Part shown: one piece after another, positions 9,240-19,132 of the stretch | Position numbering within the stretch: position 1 is the stretch's first letter | Layout: each line of letters opens with the position of its first letter | Assembly: GCA_035934235.1 (NCBI GenBank) | Contig: DASYYB010000066.1 | Span: forward strand, 1-64,000 | Length of the DNA stretch: 64,000 bases | Direction: 5' to 3' | Source: REEB95 sp035934235 | Lineage (GTDB): Bacteria; Pseudomonadota; Alphaproteobacteria; ATCC43930; CGMCC-115725 | Position numbers and translations under genes: made by a program | The notes under the pieces: model-generated | What the model was told of the DNA's origin: nothing | Seen by the model: the letters and a program-made list of their open reading frames with translations, nothing else | Databases searched by the model: none

Positions 9240-9556
9240 GGCTCGGCCGGCTGACGGGCGCGAAATTCGGCTGTTTCCTTGCTGTCCCGGGGGATTGCGC
9301 CGGGTCGGTCCGCCTATAACCAGCGGGGCGGTTCCCAGCCGGATTTCGCCGCTTCACCCACGGGCGCAATCTGCGGCGGAATCGATGCATGGTCGAAAGC
9401 TTTCCAAAATCTCGTGCGCTTTTATACCCTGGCGGAGCACGCGAACAGGGGCCGCGCGGGCATCGGTCCGACGTCACGACCTCGGAGATCCCGGCATGAG
9501 TGGCGCGATGCACCTGAGCGGTGCGAGAGTCGTTTCCGGCTCGGCGGGGGGCGACG
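9240..9556. other. Divergent intergenic region, methyltransferase / RND operon
   Basis: 317 bases without a convincing gene. It should carry promoters for the methyltransferase (leftward) and the efflux operon (rightward). AT-richer blocks at about 9315 (TATAAC) and 9420 (TTTTATA) are possible -10 elements, but spacing to a -35 is poor. No operator repeat was recognised. Confidence 0.5.
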
Positions 9557-10735
9557 ATGCTTGAACGGCACTTCCGCGATCGTCCGCGGCTGTTCTGGGG
9601 CGCGATCGCGCTCGCCGCCTTGGTGGTCGTCGGGCTTTGGATCGCGTTGCGTCCGCGCAGCACCCCGCACGCGGCGCTGCCGCTGCCCGTGGTCGCGGCG
9701 ACCGCGGCGGCCGGCGAAATGCCGGTCGTCTATACCGCGCTTGGAACGGTGACGCCGCTCGCCTCGGTGACGGTGCGGACGCAGGTCACCGGTCAGCTGG
9801 TTTCCGTCGGCTTCACCGAAGGCCAGGAGGTCAAGGCCGGCGATTTCCTCGCCGAGATCGATCCGCGCCCCTTTCAGGCGGCGCTTGACCAGGCTGAAGG
9901 CCAACTCGAACGCGACCAGGCGCAGCTCGCCGGCGCGCGGGTCGACCTTGCGCGCTATGCCGTCCTGATCAAGCAGGACTCGATCGCCAAGCAGACCTAC
10001 GACGATCAGGCCGCAACCGTGCACCAGCTCGAAGGCACGGTGAAGCTCGATCGGGCGGCCGTCGAAACCGCCCGGGTCAATCTCTCCTACTGCCGCATCG
10101 TTGCGCCGGTCGCCGGCCGCGTCGGCCTGCGCCTGGTCGATCCGGGCAACTACGTGACGCCGTCCGACACCAGCGGCCTCGTGCTGTTGAATCAGATAAA
10201 GCCGATCTCGGTGCTGTTCGCGCTGCCGCAGGAGGATCTCGAAGCCGTGCTGAAAGGCGTTCATGCCGGCGCCACGCTGTCGGTCGCCGCCTATGACAGC
10301 ACCGGCAACACTAAAGTGGCGGACGGCACACTCGCCAGTGTCGACAACACCATCAACATCAGCACCGGCACCTTCCAGCTGCGCGCGTCGTTCGCCAACG
10401 CCGACGAGCAGCTGTTTCCGAATCAATTCGTCAACGCCCATATCACGGTCGACACGCTGAAGAACGTCATCGTGATCTCCAGCGCGGCGATCCAGCGTGG
10501 TGAACCCGGTACGTACGTCTATGTCGTCGGCGCCGACGATACGGCGTCCGTGCGGCCGGTCACGCTGGGCCCGTCGGCGGGCGAAACCGTCGCGATCCTC
10601 AAGGGGTTGCAGGCCGGCGATCGGGTCGTGGTCGACGGTGCCGACAAACTCAAGAACGGCGCCAAAGTCACCCTGCGTTCGCCGTCGACCGCCGCGTCGA
10701 CGCCGCCGGCCGCCGGCGCACCGTCCCGCCCATGA
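9557..10735 (+). CDS. mdtA: RND efflux periplasmic adaptor (membrane fusion protein, MdtA type)
   Basis: 392 residues from ATG 9557, chosen because a G-rich ribosome site lies just upstream and the membrane anchor begins there; an ATG at 9521 is possible. One N-terminal transmembrane helix is followed by the lipoyl/barrel-sandwich halves (VRTQVTGQLVSVGFTEGQ; APVAGRVGLRLVDPGNYV) with an alpha-hairpin between them, then beta-barrel and membrane-proximal domains. It links the inner-membrane pumps to the outer-membrane channel. First gene of the four-gene efflux operon, with the pump gene 18 bases downstream. Confidence 0.93.
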   Translation: MLERHFRDRPRLFWGAIALAALVVVGLWIALRPRSTPHAALPLPVVAATAAAGEMPVVYTALGTVTPLASVTVRTQVTGQLVSVGFTEGQEVKAGDFLAEIDPRPFQAALDQAEGQLERDQAQLAGARVDLARYAVLIKQDSIAKQTYDDQAATVHQLEGTVKLDRAAVETARVNLSYCRIVAPVAGRVGLRLVDPGNYVTPSDTSGLVLLNQIKPISVLFALPQEDLEAVLKGVHAGATLSVAAYDSTGNTKVADGTLASVDNTINISTGTFQLRASFANADEQLFPNQFVNAHITVDTLKNVIVISSAAIQRGEPGTYVYVVGADDTASVRPVTLGPSAGETVAILKGLQAGDRVVVDGADKLKNGAKVTLRSPSTAASTPPAAGAPSRP

Positions 10736-10753
10736 CCGCAGTGGCTGGGTGAC

Positions 10754-13700
10754 ATGGCGCTCAGCCCATCGCGTCCGTTTATCCTGCGGCCGGTTGCCAC
10801 GTCGCTGTTCATGGCGGCGATCATGCTGGTGGGCATCGTCGCCTTCCGCTTCCTGCCGCTGTCGGCGCTGCCCGAGGTCGATTATCCGACCATCGAAGTG
10901 ACGACGTTCTATCCCGGCGCCTCGCCCGACGTGATGACGTCGTCGGTCACCGCGCCGCTCGAGGTCCAGTTCGGCCAGATGCCGAACCTGGTCCAGATGT
11001 CGTCGACCAGCTCGACCGGCGCCTCGGTCATCACGCTGCAATTCGGACTCAACATCAGTCTCGACATCGCCGAGCAAGAGGTCCAAGCCGCGATCAACGC
11101 CGCCGGCAACCTGCTGCCATCGGACCTGCCGGCGCCGCCGATTTACGCCAAGGTCAATCCCGCCGACGCGCCGGTGCTGACGCTGGCGGTCACCTCGGCA
11201 ACGGTGCCGCTGCCGCAAGTCGAGGATCTGGCCGATACGCGGCTGGCGCAGAAGATCTCGCAGCTTCCCGGCGTCGGCCTCGTCAACATCGCCGGCGGCG
11301 AGCGGCCGGCGGTGCGCATCCAGGCCGATCTGCGCGCGCTTTCCGCTTACGGTCTCAACATCGACGATCTGCGCACGACCGTCGCCAACGCCAACGTCAA
11401 CACGCCGAAAGGCAATTTCGACGGCGTGTCGCGCGCCTATACCATTAACGCCAACGACCAGATCCAGGACCCCAACGCCTATCTGGGCCTGGTCATCGCG
11501 TACAAGAACGGCGCGCCGGTGCATCTGGGCGATGTCGCCCATGTCGTCTCCGGCGCCGAGAACGACAAGCTCGGCGCCTGGATGAACACCACGCCGGCGG
11601 TGATCATCAACGTCCAACGCCAGCCGGGCGCCAACGTCATTGCCGTGGTCGACGGCATCAAGGCCCTGCTGCCGCAGCTCCAGGCGTCGCTGCCGCAGTC
11701 GGTCGACGTCGCGGTGCTCACCGACCGCACGGTCACCATCCGTGCCTCGGTCGTCGACGTCGAGTTCGAACTGACGCTGGCGGTGATTCTCGTCGTGTTG
11801 GTGATCTTCGTTTTCCTGCGCTCGAGTCGCGCCACCATCATCCCGAGTCTTTCTGTCCCATTGTCCCTCGTTGGCACCTTCGGCGCGATGTATCTGCTGG
11901 GGTTCAGCCTCAACAATCTGTCGCTGATGGCCTTGACCATCGCGTCGGGCTTCGTCGTCGACGACGCCATCGTGATGATCGAGAACATTTCGCGCTATCT
12001 CGAGGAAGGCGAAACGCCGCTGCGCGCGGCGCTGCGCGGCTCGGAGCAGGTCGGCTTCACCATCATGTCGCTGACCATCTCGCTCATCGCCGTGCTGATC
12101 CCGTTGCTGTTCATGGGCGACGTGGTCGGCCGGCTGTTCCGCGAATTCGCGCTGACGCTCGCGGTCACCATCCTGATCTCGGCGGTCGTGTCGTTGACGC
12201 TGGTGCCGATGGCGTGCGCCAAGCTGCTGCGCCGGCCCGGCGAAGTACCCGAGACCCGCTTTCAACGCTGGAGCCGCGAGAAATTCGACGCGCTCATCCA
12301 CGCCTATGGCCGCGCTTTGACTTGGGTGCTCGATCGCCAGGTCGCGACGCTGGTGGTTGCCGGCGCAACCCTGGTGCTGACCGCGCTGCTCTATATCGTT
12401 GTTCCAAAAGGCTTTTTCCCGGTGCAGGACACCGGCCTCATCCAAGGCATCTCGCAGGGTCCATCAAGCGTCTCCTATGCCGCCATGGCCGAGCGCCAAC
12501 AGGCCTTGGTGGATGCGGTGCTCAAGGACCCCGCGGTCGCCAGCGTCTCGTCCTATATCGGCATCGACGGCACCAACACGACGCTCAACAGCGGCCGGCT
12601 GCTGATCAATCTCAAGCCGAAGAACCAGCGCAGCGACGTCGAAACCGTGATCCGTCGCCTCGGCCAGGAAACCGCCAGCATTCCCGGCACGACGCTCTAT
12701 CTCCAGCCGGTACAGGACCTGACCATCGACACGATGGTGAGCCGCACGCAGTACCAGTTCGCGCTCGAGGACGCCAATCCCGACGAGCTGGCCGCGTGGG
12801 TCCCCAAGCTGGTCGACAAGCTCAACCACATCGACGGCTTCGCCGATGTGGTCAGCGATCAGGCGAACGACGGCCTGTCCGTTTATATCGACATCGACCG
12901 CGCCACGGCGTCGCGTTTCGGCCTGACGCCGGCGACCATCGACAATGCGCTCTATGATTCGTTCGGCCAGCGTATCGTCTCGACCATCTTCACGCAGTCG
13001 AACCAGTACCGCGTCATTCTCGAATCGGACAAAGCCTATCAATCGTCGCTCGGCGCGCTGGATTCGATCTACCTGCCGTCGGCCAACGGCGGCCAGGTGC
13101 CGCTGTCGGCGATCGCCAAGGTCGAAACCCAGACCGCGCCGCTACAGATCGACCATCTCGGCCAGTTCCCGTCCAACACGATTTCGTTCAACCTGGCGCC
13201 GGGCGCGTCCCTCGGCGGTGCGGTCGATGCGATCAAGGCCGCCGAGACCGCGATCGGCATGCCGCGCGGCGTCATCACCGTGTTCCAGGGCGCGACGCTC
13301 GCCTTCCAATCGTCGCTCAGCAACGAGCTGTTCTTGATCCTGGCCGCCGTGGTCACGGTCTACATCGTGTTGGGCGTGCTCTATGAGAGCTACATCCACC
13401 CGGTCACGATTCTTTCGACGTTGCCGTCGGCCGGCATCGGCGCGCTGCTGGCGCTCATGCTGGTGGGCGACGACCTCACCGTCATCGCCATCATCGGCAT
13501 CATTCTGCTGATCGGCATCGTCAAGAAGAACGCGATCATGATGATCGACTTTGCGCTCGACGCGGAGCGCAACGAGGGCAAGTCGCCGCGCGAGGCGATC
13601 TACCAGGCGTCGCTGCTGCGTTTCCGGCCGATCATGATGACGACCATGGCGGCGATCCTCGGCGCCTTGCCGCTGACCGTCGGCACCGGCGTCGGCTCCG

Positions 13701-13885
13701 AGCTGCGCCATCCGCTGGGCCTCACCATCGTCGGCGGCCTGATCGTCAGCCAGATACTGACGCTGTTCACGACGCCCGTCATCTATCTCGCCTTCGATCG
13801 TCTGGCGCTGCGCTTCCGCCGGCGCACCGAAGGCCTCTTCAACCAAGATACCGGCGACCGACCGGGGGAGCGTCCCGCCGAATGA
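10754..13885 (+). CDS. mdtB: RND efflux pump subunit (MdtB type)
   Basis: 1043 residues, typical of an RND drug exporter. Family features include the N-terminal FILRPVATSLFMAAIMLVG helix, the ISLDIAEQEVQAAINAA porter region, the FVVDDAIVMIENISRY proton-relay helix with paired Asp, and IGIVKKNAIMMIDFAL in the C-terminal half. It likely forms a heteromeric proton-driven pump with the following gene, as in MdtBC. Its last four bases overlap the next start (ATGA). Substrates cannot be predicted. Confidence 0.95.
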   Translation: MALSPSRPFILRPVATSLFMAAIMLVGIVAFRFLPLSALPEVDYPTIEVTTFYPGASPDVMTSSVTAPLEVQFGQMPNLVQMSSTSSTGASVITLQFGLNISLDIAEQEVQAAINAAGNLLPSDLPAPPIYAKVNPADAPVLTLAVTSATVPLPQVEDLADTRLAQKISQLPGVGLVNIAGGERPAVRIQADLRALSAYGLNIDDLRTTVANANVNTPKGNFDGVSRAYTINANDQIQDPNAYLGLVIAYKNGAPVHLGDVAHVVSGAENDKLGAWMNTTPAVIINVQRQPGANVIAVVDGIKALLPQLQASLPQSVDVAVLTDRTVTIRASVVDVEFELTLAVILVVLVIFVFLRSSRATIIPSLSVPLSLVGTFGAMYLLGFSLNNLSLMALTIASGFVVDDAIVMIENISRYLEEGETPLRAALRGSEQVGFTIMSLTISLIAVLIPLLFMGDVVGRLFREFALTLAVTILISAVVSLTLVPMACAKLLRRPGEVPETRFQRWSREKFDALIHAYGRALTWVLDRQVATLVVAGATLVLTALLYIVVPKGFFPVQDTGLIQGISQGPSSVSYAAMAERQQALVDAVLKDPAVASVSSYIGIDGTNTTLNSGRLLINLKPKNQRSDVETVIRRLGQETASIPGTTLYLQPVQDLTIDTMVSRTQYQFALEDANPDELAAWVPKLVDKLNHIDGFADVVSDQANDGLSVYIDIDRATASRFGLTPATIDNALYDSFGQRIVSTIFTQSNQYRVILESDKAYQSSLGALDSIYLPSANGGQVPLSAIAKVETQTAPLQIDHLGQFPSNTISFNLAPGASLGGAVDAIKAAETAIGMPRGVITVFQGATLAFQSSLSNELFLILAAVVTVYIVLGVLYESYIHPVTILSTLPSAGIGALLALMLVGDDLTVIAIIGIILLIGIVKKNAIMMIDFALDAERNEGKSPREAIYQASLLRFRPIMMTTMAAILGALPLTVGTGVGSELRHPLGLTIVGGLIVSQILTLFTTPVIYLAFDRLALRFRRRTEGLFNQDTGDRPGERPAE

Positions 13886-16800
13886 ACCTCTCGGCGATCT
13901 TCATCCGCCGGCCGGTGGCGACGACGCTGCTGACGCTCGGCGTTGCGCTGGCCGGAATCGTGGCGTTCGTCCATCTGCCGGTTGCGCCGCTGCCGCAGGT
14001 CGACTTCCCGACCATTTCGGTGCGTGCGACGCTGCCCGGCGCCAGCCCCGAAGTGGTGGCGACCTCGGTGGCGACGCCGCTCGAACGTCATCTCGGCCAG
14101 ATCGCCGACGTCACCGAAATGACCTCGGCCAGCTCCGTCGGCGGCACGCGCATCACCTTGCAATTCGGTCTCGATCGCGACATCGACGGCGCCGCGCGCG
14201 ACGTCCAGGCGGCGATCAACGCCGCGCGCGCCGACCTGCCGGCCAGCCTGCGTTCGAACCCGACCTACAAGAAGGTCAACCCGGCCGATGCGCCGATCAT
14301 GGTGCTGGCGTTGACCTCGGACACGCTCGATCGCGGCCAGATGTACGACGCTGCCAGCACCGTGCTGGCGCAAAAGCTGTCGCAGCTGCCCGGCGTCGGC
14401 GAGGTCGATGTCAGCGGGTCGGCGCTGCCGGCGGTGCGCGCCGAGCTCAATCCGCTGGCGCTCGCGCAATACGGCATCGGGCTCGAAGACGTGCGGGCCG
14501 CACTCGCTGCGGCGAACGCGCACGCGCCGAAAGGCGCGGTCGAGGACGGCGGCAAGCGCTATCAGGTCTACGACAACGACCAGGCGCGCACCGCGGCGGC
14601 GTACAAGAATTTGGTCGTCGCCTATCGCAACGGTGCCGCGGTGACGCTGTCGGGGGTCGCCGACGTCGTCGATTCAGTCGAGAACCTGCGCAACGCCGGT
14701 CTCGCCAACGGCAAGCCGGCGGTGCTGGTCATCATCTATCGCCAGCCCGGCGGCAACATCATCAGCACGGTGGACGGCGTCAAAGCCGAATTGCCGACGC
14801 TCCAGGCCGAAATTCCCGCCGCCATCGACGTCGGCATTCCGGTCGACCGCTCGACCACCATCCGCGCCTCGCTGCGCGAGGTCGAACGTACGCTGGTCAT
14901 CTCGACCCTGCTGGTGATCGCGGTCGTCTATCTGTTCCTGCGCAACGGCCGCGCGACGATGATTCCGTCGGTCGCGGTGCCGGTATCGCTGATCGGCACG
15001 TTCGGCGTGATGTATATGCTGGGTTACAGCCTCGACAATCTGTCGCTCATGGCGCTCACGGTCGCGACCGGCTTCGTCGTCGACGACGCCATCGTCGTGC
15101 TTGAGAACACAACGCGGCATCTCGAAGCCGGCATGCCGCGCCTCCAGGCGGCGTTGCAAGGCGCGCGCGAGGTCGGCTTCACCGTGATCTCGATGAGCCT
15201 GTCGCTCATCGCCGTGTTCACGCCGATCCTGCTGATGGGCGGGCTCATCGGCCGCCTGTTCCGCGAATTCGCCATGACGCTGTCGATCGCCATCATGGTG
15301 TCGCTGGTCCTGTCGCTGACCACGACGCCGATGATGTGCGCCCGACTGTTGCGCCGGCCGCGCGCCGACGATCCGCCGCCGCATCGTTTGCTGCAATGGA
15401 GCGAGCGCGGCTTCGAGCGGATCAAGGACGCCTATCGCCGGTCGCTCGCCTGGTCGTTGCGCCATTCGCGGCTGGTGCTCGTCATCCTCGGCGCGACGTT
15501 GTGCCTCAACGTGCTGCTGTTCATCGTCGTGCCCAAGGGCTTCTTCCCCGAGCAGGACACCGGCCGGCTGATCGGCGGCATCCAGGCCGATCAGAGCATC
15601 TCGTTCCAGCTCATGCAGAAGAAGCTGACGCAGTTCGTCTCGATCATGCGCAAGGATCCGGCGATCGATAGCGTCGTCGCCTTCACGGGCGGCGGCGAAA
15701 CCAACTCTGGGTTCCTGTTCGCCTCGCTCAAGCCGTTGAGCCAGCGGCCCGGCATCGACCAGGTCATCGGCCGACTGCGGCGCGAGCTGTCGGTCGTGCC
15801 CGGCGCCACGCTGTTCCTGCAGCCGGTCCAGGACATCCGCGTTGGCGGCCGCGCCTCGGCCGCGCTCTACCAATACACGCTGCGCAGCGATGATTTGCAG
15901 ACGCTCAACGAGTGGGTGCCGAAGATCGTCGCTGCCTTGCAAAAGGTGCCGCAGCTCACCGACGTCAACTCGGATCAGCAGGACAAAGGCCTCGAGACCG
16001 ATCTGGCGATCGACCGCTCGACCGCCGCGCGCCTCGGCGTCAGCGTCAGCGCCATCGACAACACGCTCTACGATGCCTTCGGCCAGCGCCAGGTGTCGAC
16101 CATCTTCAATCCGCTGAACCAGTACCACGTCATCATGGAGGTGGCGCCGCAGTTCTGGCAGAGCCCGGATACGCTCAAGGACCTGTACGTCAGCACCGCT
16201 GGCGGCGCGGTCGGCGGCACGCAAGCGACCAACGCGGTCGCCGGCACGGTCGTGCTCAAGGGCCAAAGCAGCGTGGCGGCGACTGTCGCCGCCGACGCCG
16301 CGCGCAATCTCGCCACCAATGCGATCACCGCCATCGGCCACGGCGCGGCCTCGACCGGCACCGCCGTCAGCACCAACAAGGAGACGATGGTGCCGCTGGC
16401 GGCGTTTGCCAGCTTCCATCCGGGGACGACGCCGCTTGCCGTCAACCACCAGGGGCTGTCGGTCGCGTCGACCATCTCGTTCAATCTGGCGCCCGGCGTT
16501 GCCTTGAGTCAGGCGGCGACCGTGGTCAACCGCACCATGCTCCAGATCGGCGTGCCGTCCAACGTCATCGGAACCTTCCAGGGCACTGCCCAGGTCTTCC
16601 AGCAGTCGCTCGCGGCCGAGCCGTTCCTTGTCATTGCCGCTCTGGCGGCGGTCTATATCGTGCTCGGCATGCTTTACGAGAGTTACGTCCATCCGATCAC
16701 GATTCTGTCGACGCTGCCGTCGGCCGGCGTCGGCGCGGTGCTGGCGCTGATGCTGTTCCACACCGAATTCAGCATCATCGCCCTGATCGGCGTCATCCTG

Positions 16801-17172
16801 CTGATCGGCATCGTCAAAAAGAACGCGATCATGATGATCGACTTCGCGCTCGACGCCGAGCGCAGCCTCGGCCTGTCCTCGCGCGACGCCATCTTTCAAG
16901 CGTGCCTGATGCGCTTCCGGCCGATCATGATGACGACCATGGCGGCGATGCTCGGCGCGGTGCCGTTGGCGATCGGCGCGGGCGAAGGCGGCGAGCTGCG
17001 CCGGCCGCTCGGCCTCGCCATCGTCGGCGGCTTGATGATCAGCCAGCTGCTGACCCTCTATACGACGCCGGTGATCTATCTCTATCTCGATCGCTTCCGC
17101 CTGTGGGGGCTGCGGCAAATGGGCCGCGGCGGTGCGCATCTGCCGGGCGCCGCGCCGGTGCCGGGAGAATGA
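13882..17172 (+). CDS. mdtC: RND efflux pump subunit (MdtC type) with periplasmic insertion
   Basis: 1096 residues, a second RND pump. The Asp pair is in FVVDDAIVVLENTTRH and the C-terminal repeat has IVKKNAIMMIDFAL. It is ~50-60 residues longer than MdtB because of an Ala/Gly/Thr-rich stretch at roughly residues 771-835 (16190-16385), in the C-terminal periplasmic porter/docking half, between DTLKDLYVS and MVPLAAFASF. The rest aligns with the family. It starts inside the MdtB stop and its own stop overlaps the lipoprotein start. Confidence 0.94.
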   Translation: MNLSAIFIRRPVATTLLTLGVALAGIVAFVHLPVAPLPQVDFPTISVRATLPGASPEVVATSVATPLERHLGQIADVTEMTSASSVGGTRITLQFGLDRDIDGAARDVQAAINAARADLPASLRSNPTYKKVNPADAPIMVLALTSDTLDRGQMYDAASTVLAQKLSQLPGVGEVDVSGSALPAVRAELNPLALAQYGIGLEDVRAALAAANAHAPKGAVEDGGKRYQVYDNDQARTAAAYKNLVVAYRNGAAVTLSGVADVVDSVENLRNAGLANGKPAVLVIIYRQPGGNIISTVDGVKAELPTLQAEIPAAIDVGIPVDRSTTIRASLREVERTLVISTLLVIAVVYLFLRNGRATMIPSVAVPVSLIGTFGVMYMLGYSLDNLSLMALTVATGFVVDDAIVVLENTTRHLEAGMPRLQAALQGAREVGFTVISMSLSLIAVFTPILLMGGLIGRLFREFAMTLSIAIMVSLVLSLTTTPMMCARLLRRPRADDPPPHRLLQWSERGFERIKDAYRRSLAWSLRHSRLVLVILGATLCLNVLLFIVVPKGFFPEQDTGRLIGGIQADQSISFQLMQKKLTQFVSIMRKDPAIDSVVAFTGGGETNSGFLFASLKPLSQRPGIDQVIGRLRRELSVVPGATLFLQPVQDIRVGGRASAALYQYTLRSDDLQTLNEWVPKIVAALQKVPQLTDVNSDQQDKGLETDLAIDRSTAARLGVSVSAIDNTLYDAFGQRQVSTIFNPLNQYHVIMEVAPQFWQSPDTLKDLYVSTAGGAVGGTQATNAVAGTVVLKGQSSVAATVAADAARNLATNAITAIGHGAASTGTAVSTNKETMVPLAAFASFHPGTTPLAVNHQGLSVASTISFNLAPGVALSQAATVVNRTMLQIGVPSNVIGTFQGTAQVFQQSLAAEPFLVIAALAAVYIVLGMLYESYVHPITILSTLPSAGVGAVLALMLFHTEFSIIALIGVILLIGIVKKNAIMMIDFALDAERSLGLSSRDAIFQACLMRFRPIMMTTMAAMLGAVPLAIGAGEGGELRRPLGLAIVGGLMISQLLTLYTTPVIYLYLDRFRLWGLRQMGRGGAHLPGAAPVPGE

Positions 17173-18635
17173 GCATGCGCCGCACCACCATTCTCGGTCT
17201 CGCATTGGCGCTCGCCGCCTGCTCGGTCGGGCCCGATTATCAGCGGCCGTCCGCCCCGACGACCGCCGCCTACAAAGAAGCTGCGGACTGGAAGCCGGCG
17301 ACGCCGGAGGCGGCCGCATCGGGCCAGCCGTGGTGGTCGATCTACGACGATCCGACGCTCGACCGCCTCGAGCGCCAGATCGACGTCTCGAACCAGAACC
17401 TGAAGGCGGTCGAGGCCGCCTATCGCCAGGCGGTCGCCGTCGTCGCCGAGAACCGCGCCGGCTTTTTCCCGTCAATCGGCATCGATCCGGCGATGACCCG
17501 GTCGAAGCCGGCTGCCGGATCGTTCGGCAGCGGCCGTATCCGCAATCAATTCAGCCTGCCGGTCGATGCCAGTTGGGTGATCGACATCTGGGGCCAGGTC
17601 CGCCGCACCGTCGAAAGCGCCACCGCCACTGCTCAGGCCGATGCGGCGCAGCTCGCCGCCGCCCGGCTATCGGCGCAGGCGACACTGGCGCAAGATTACT
17701 TCCAGCTGCGCATCAACGATGCCCAGCACAAGCTGCTCGAAGACACGGTCGCTGCCTATACCCTGCAGCTGCGCATCACCCGCAACAAATACGACGCTGG
17801 CAACGTCGGCAAATCGGATATGGCCCAGGCCCAAGCGACGCTCGAAAACGCGCGCTCGCAGATGGTGGCGCTGGGCGTGGCGCGCGCGCAGCTCGAACAC
17901 GCCATCGCCGTGCTGACCGGCCAGCCGCCGGCGTCGTTTGCACTCGCGCCGGTGCCGCTCGCCTTGCAGGTGCCGGTGGTGCCCGCCGGCGTGCCGTCGA
18001 CATTGCTCGAACGCAATCCCACCGTCGCCCAGGCCGAACGCCAGATGGCCGCTGCCAACGCCCAAATCGGCGTCGCCGTCGCCGGCTATTTCCCGTCGCT
18101 GACGCTGACCGGCAGCTACGGTTTTACGAGCACCATGCTCGACACGTTGCTGCACGCTTCGAGCCTCACCTGGTCGTTCGGCCCGCAAATCGCGGCCAAC
18201 GTTTTCAACGGCGGCCTGACCACCGCGCAGGTCGAAGCGGCGCACGCCGCCTATGACGAATCCGTGGCAAATTACCGCCAGGCCGTGCTCACCGCGTTCC
18301 AGGGCGTCGAGGACAACCTCGCCGCGCTCAAGGTGCTACAAGACCAGGGGCAGGTGCAGGACGCCGCCGTCGCCGCCGCGAGCGAGGCCGAGCGCCTGAT
18401 CTTGAACCAATACCGCGCGGGCACCGTCGACTACACGAGCGTGGTCACCGCCGAAGCCACCGCGCTCGGCGACCGCCAGACCGCGTTCGGCGTACTGCAA
18501 AGTCGCTTGAACGCCAGCGTGCTGTTGGTCGAGAATCTGGGCGGCGGCTGGAGCAGCGCCGAACTGCCCGACGGCTCGCTGCCGGTGCCGCCGCCGGGAT
18601 TTCCGGCCGCGTCCGAATCCAAGGGGTCGCCATGA
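17169..18635 (+). CDS. Outer-membrane efflux lipoprotein (NodT/OprM family)
   Basis: 488 residues from ATG 17169, which overlaps the MdtC stop. The N-terminus is a lipoprotein signal with lipobox LAAC and then SVGPDYQRP, the classic NodT/OprM opening. Two repeats of the outer membrane efflux domain follow, each with long coiled helices (e.g. NLKAVEAAYRQAVAVVAENR). It forms the trimeric exit duct for the pump. ATG 17175 is an alternative start two codons on. Confidence 0.94.
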   Translation: MSMRRTTILGLALALAACSVGPDYQRPSAPTTAAYKEAADWKPATPEAAASGQPWWSIYDDPTLDRLERQIDVSNQNLKAVEAAYRQAVAVVAENRAGFFPSIGIDPAMTRSKPAAGSFGSGRIRNQFSLPVDASWVIDIWGQVRRTVESATATAQADAAQLAAARLSAQATLAQDYFQLRINDAQHKLLEDTVAAYTLQLRITRNKYDAGNVGKSDMAQAQATLENARSQMVALGVARAQLEHAIAVLTGQPPASFALAPVPLALQVPVVPAGVPSTLLERNPTVAQAERQMAAANAQIGVAVAGYFPSLTLTGSYGFTSTMLDTLLHASSLTWSFGPQIAANVFNGGLTTAQVEAAHAAYDESVANYRQAVLTAFQGVEDNLAALKVLQDQGQVQDAAVAAASEAERLILNQYRAGTVDYTSVVTAEATALGDRQTAFGVLQSRLNASVLLVENLGGGWSSAELPDGSLPVPPPGFPAASESKGSP

Positions 18636-19066
18636 AGGCGTCGCAGCGCATCCGCCAGGTTCCGGTCGCCATCGACGAAAGAGCGGTCGACGAGGACTTC
18701 ATCCTCGCCTCCGGTCCCGGCGGGCAGGCCGTGCAGAAACAGTCGACGGCGGTCAAGCTGCATTACGATCTCAACCGCGCCGACGGCGTCGATGAGTACA
18801 TGCGCCGCCGTCTCAAGACCATCGCCGGCAAGCGGCTGCGCCGCGATGGCGTGTTGGTCATCACGGCACAGCGCTTCCGCTCGCAGGAGCGCAACCGCGC
18901 CGACGCGCGCACTCGGCTGGCCGAGCTGCTGCGTCGTGCTGCGTTCAAGGCGAAGCCGCGCCTGCCGGTCGGTCCGACGCTTGCCGCGGTGCGCCGGCGG
19001 GTCGAGAACAAGCGCGTGCACGGCCGCTTGAAGCGGCTGCGGCGCGTCGCGGCGGGCGACGAATGA
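18632..19066 (+). CDS. arfB: Alternative ribosome-rescue factor / peptidyl-tRNA hydrolase (ArfB/YaeJ)
   Basis: 144 residues. The class I release-factor catalytic motif GGQ is at residues 30-32 in SGPGGQAVQK, and the basic C-terminal tail (RVENKRVHGRLKRLRRV) is what ArfB inserts into the empty mRNA channel. It hydrolyses peptidyl-tRNA on ribosomes stalled at mRNA ends. It is too short for RF1 or RF2. It overlaps the efflux lipoprotein gene by four bases (ATGA), so it appears to be co-translated with the pump. Confidence 0.9.
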   Translation: MKASQRIRQVPVAIDERAVDEDFILASGPGGQAVQKQSTAVKLHYDLNRADGVDEYMRRRLKTIAGKRLRRDGVLVITAQRFRSQERNRADARTRLAELLRRAAFKAKPRLPVGPTLAAVRRRVENKRVHGRLKRLRRVAAGDE

Positions 19067-19132
19067 CGCGCCGGGTCGCCCGGCCGGCGCCGGCGGTGTA
19101 GGCTCGCGGCGAGGATTCGCGGACGAGGCAGC

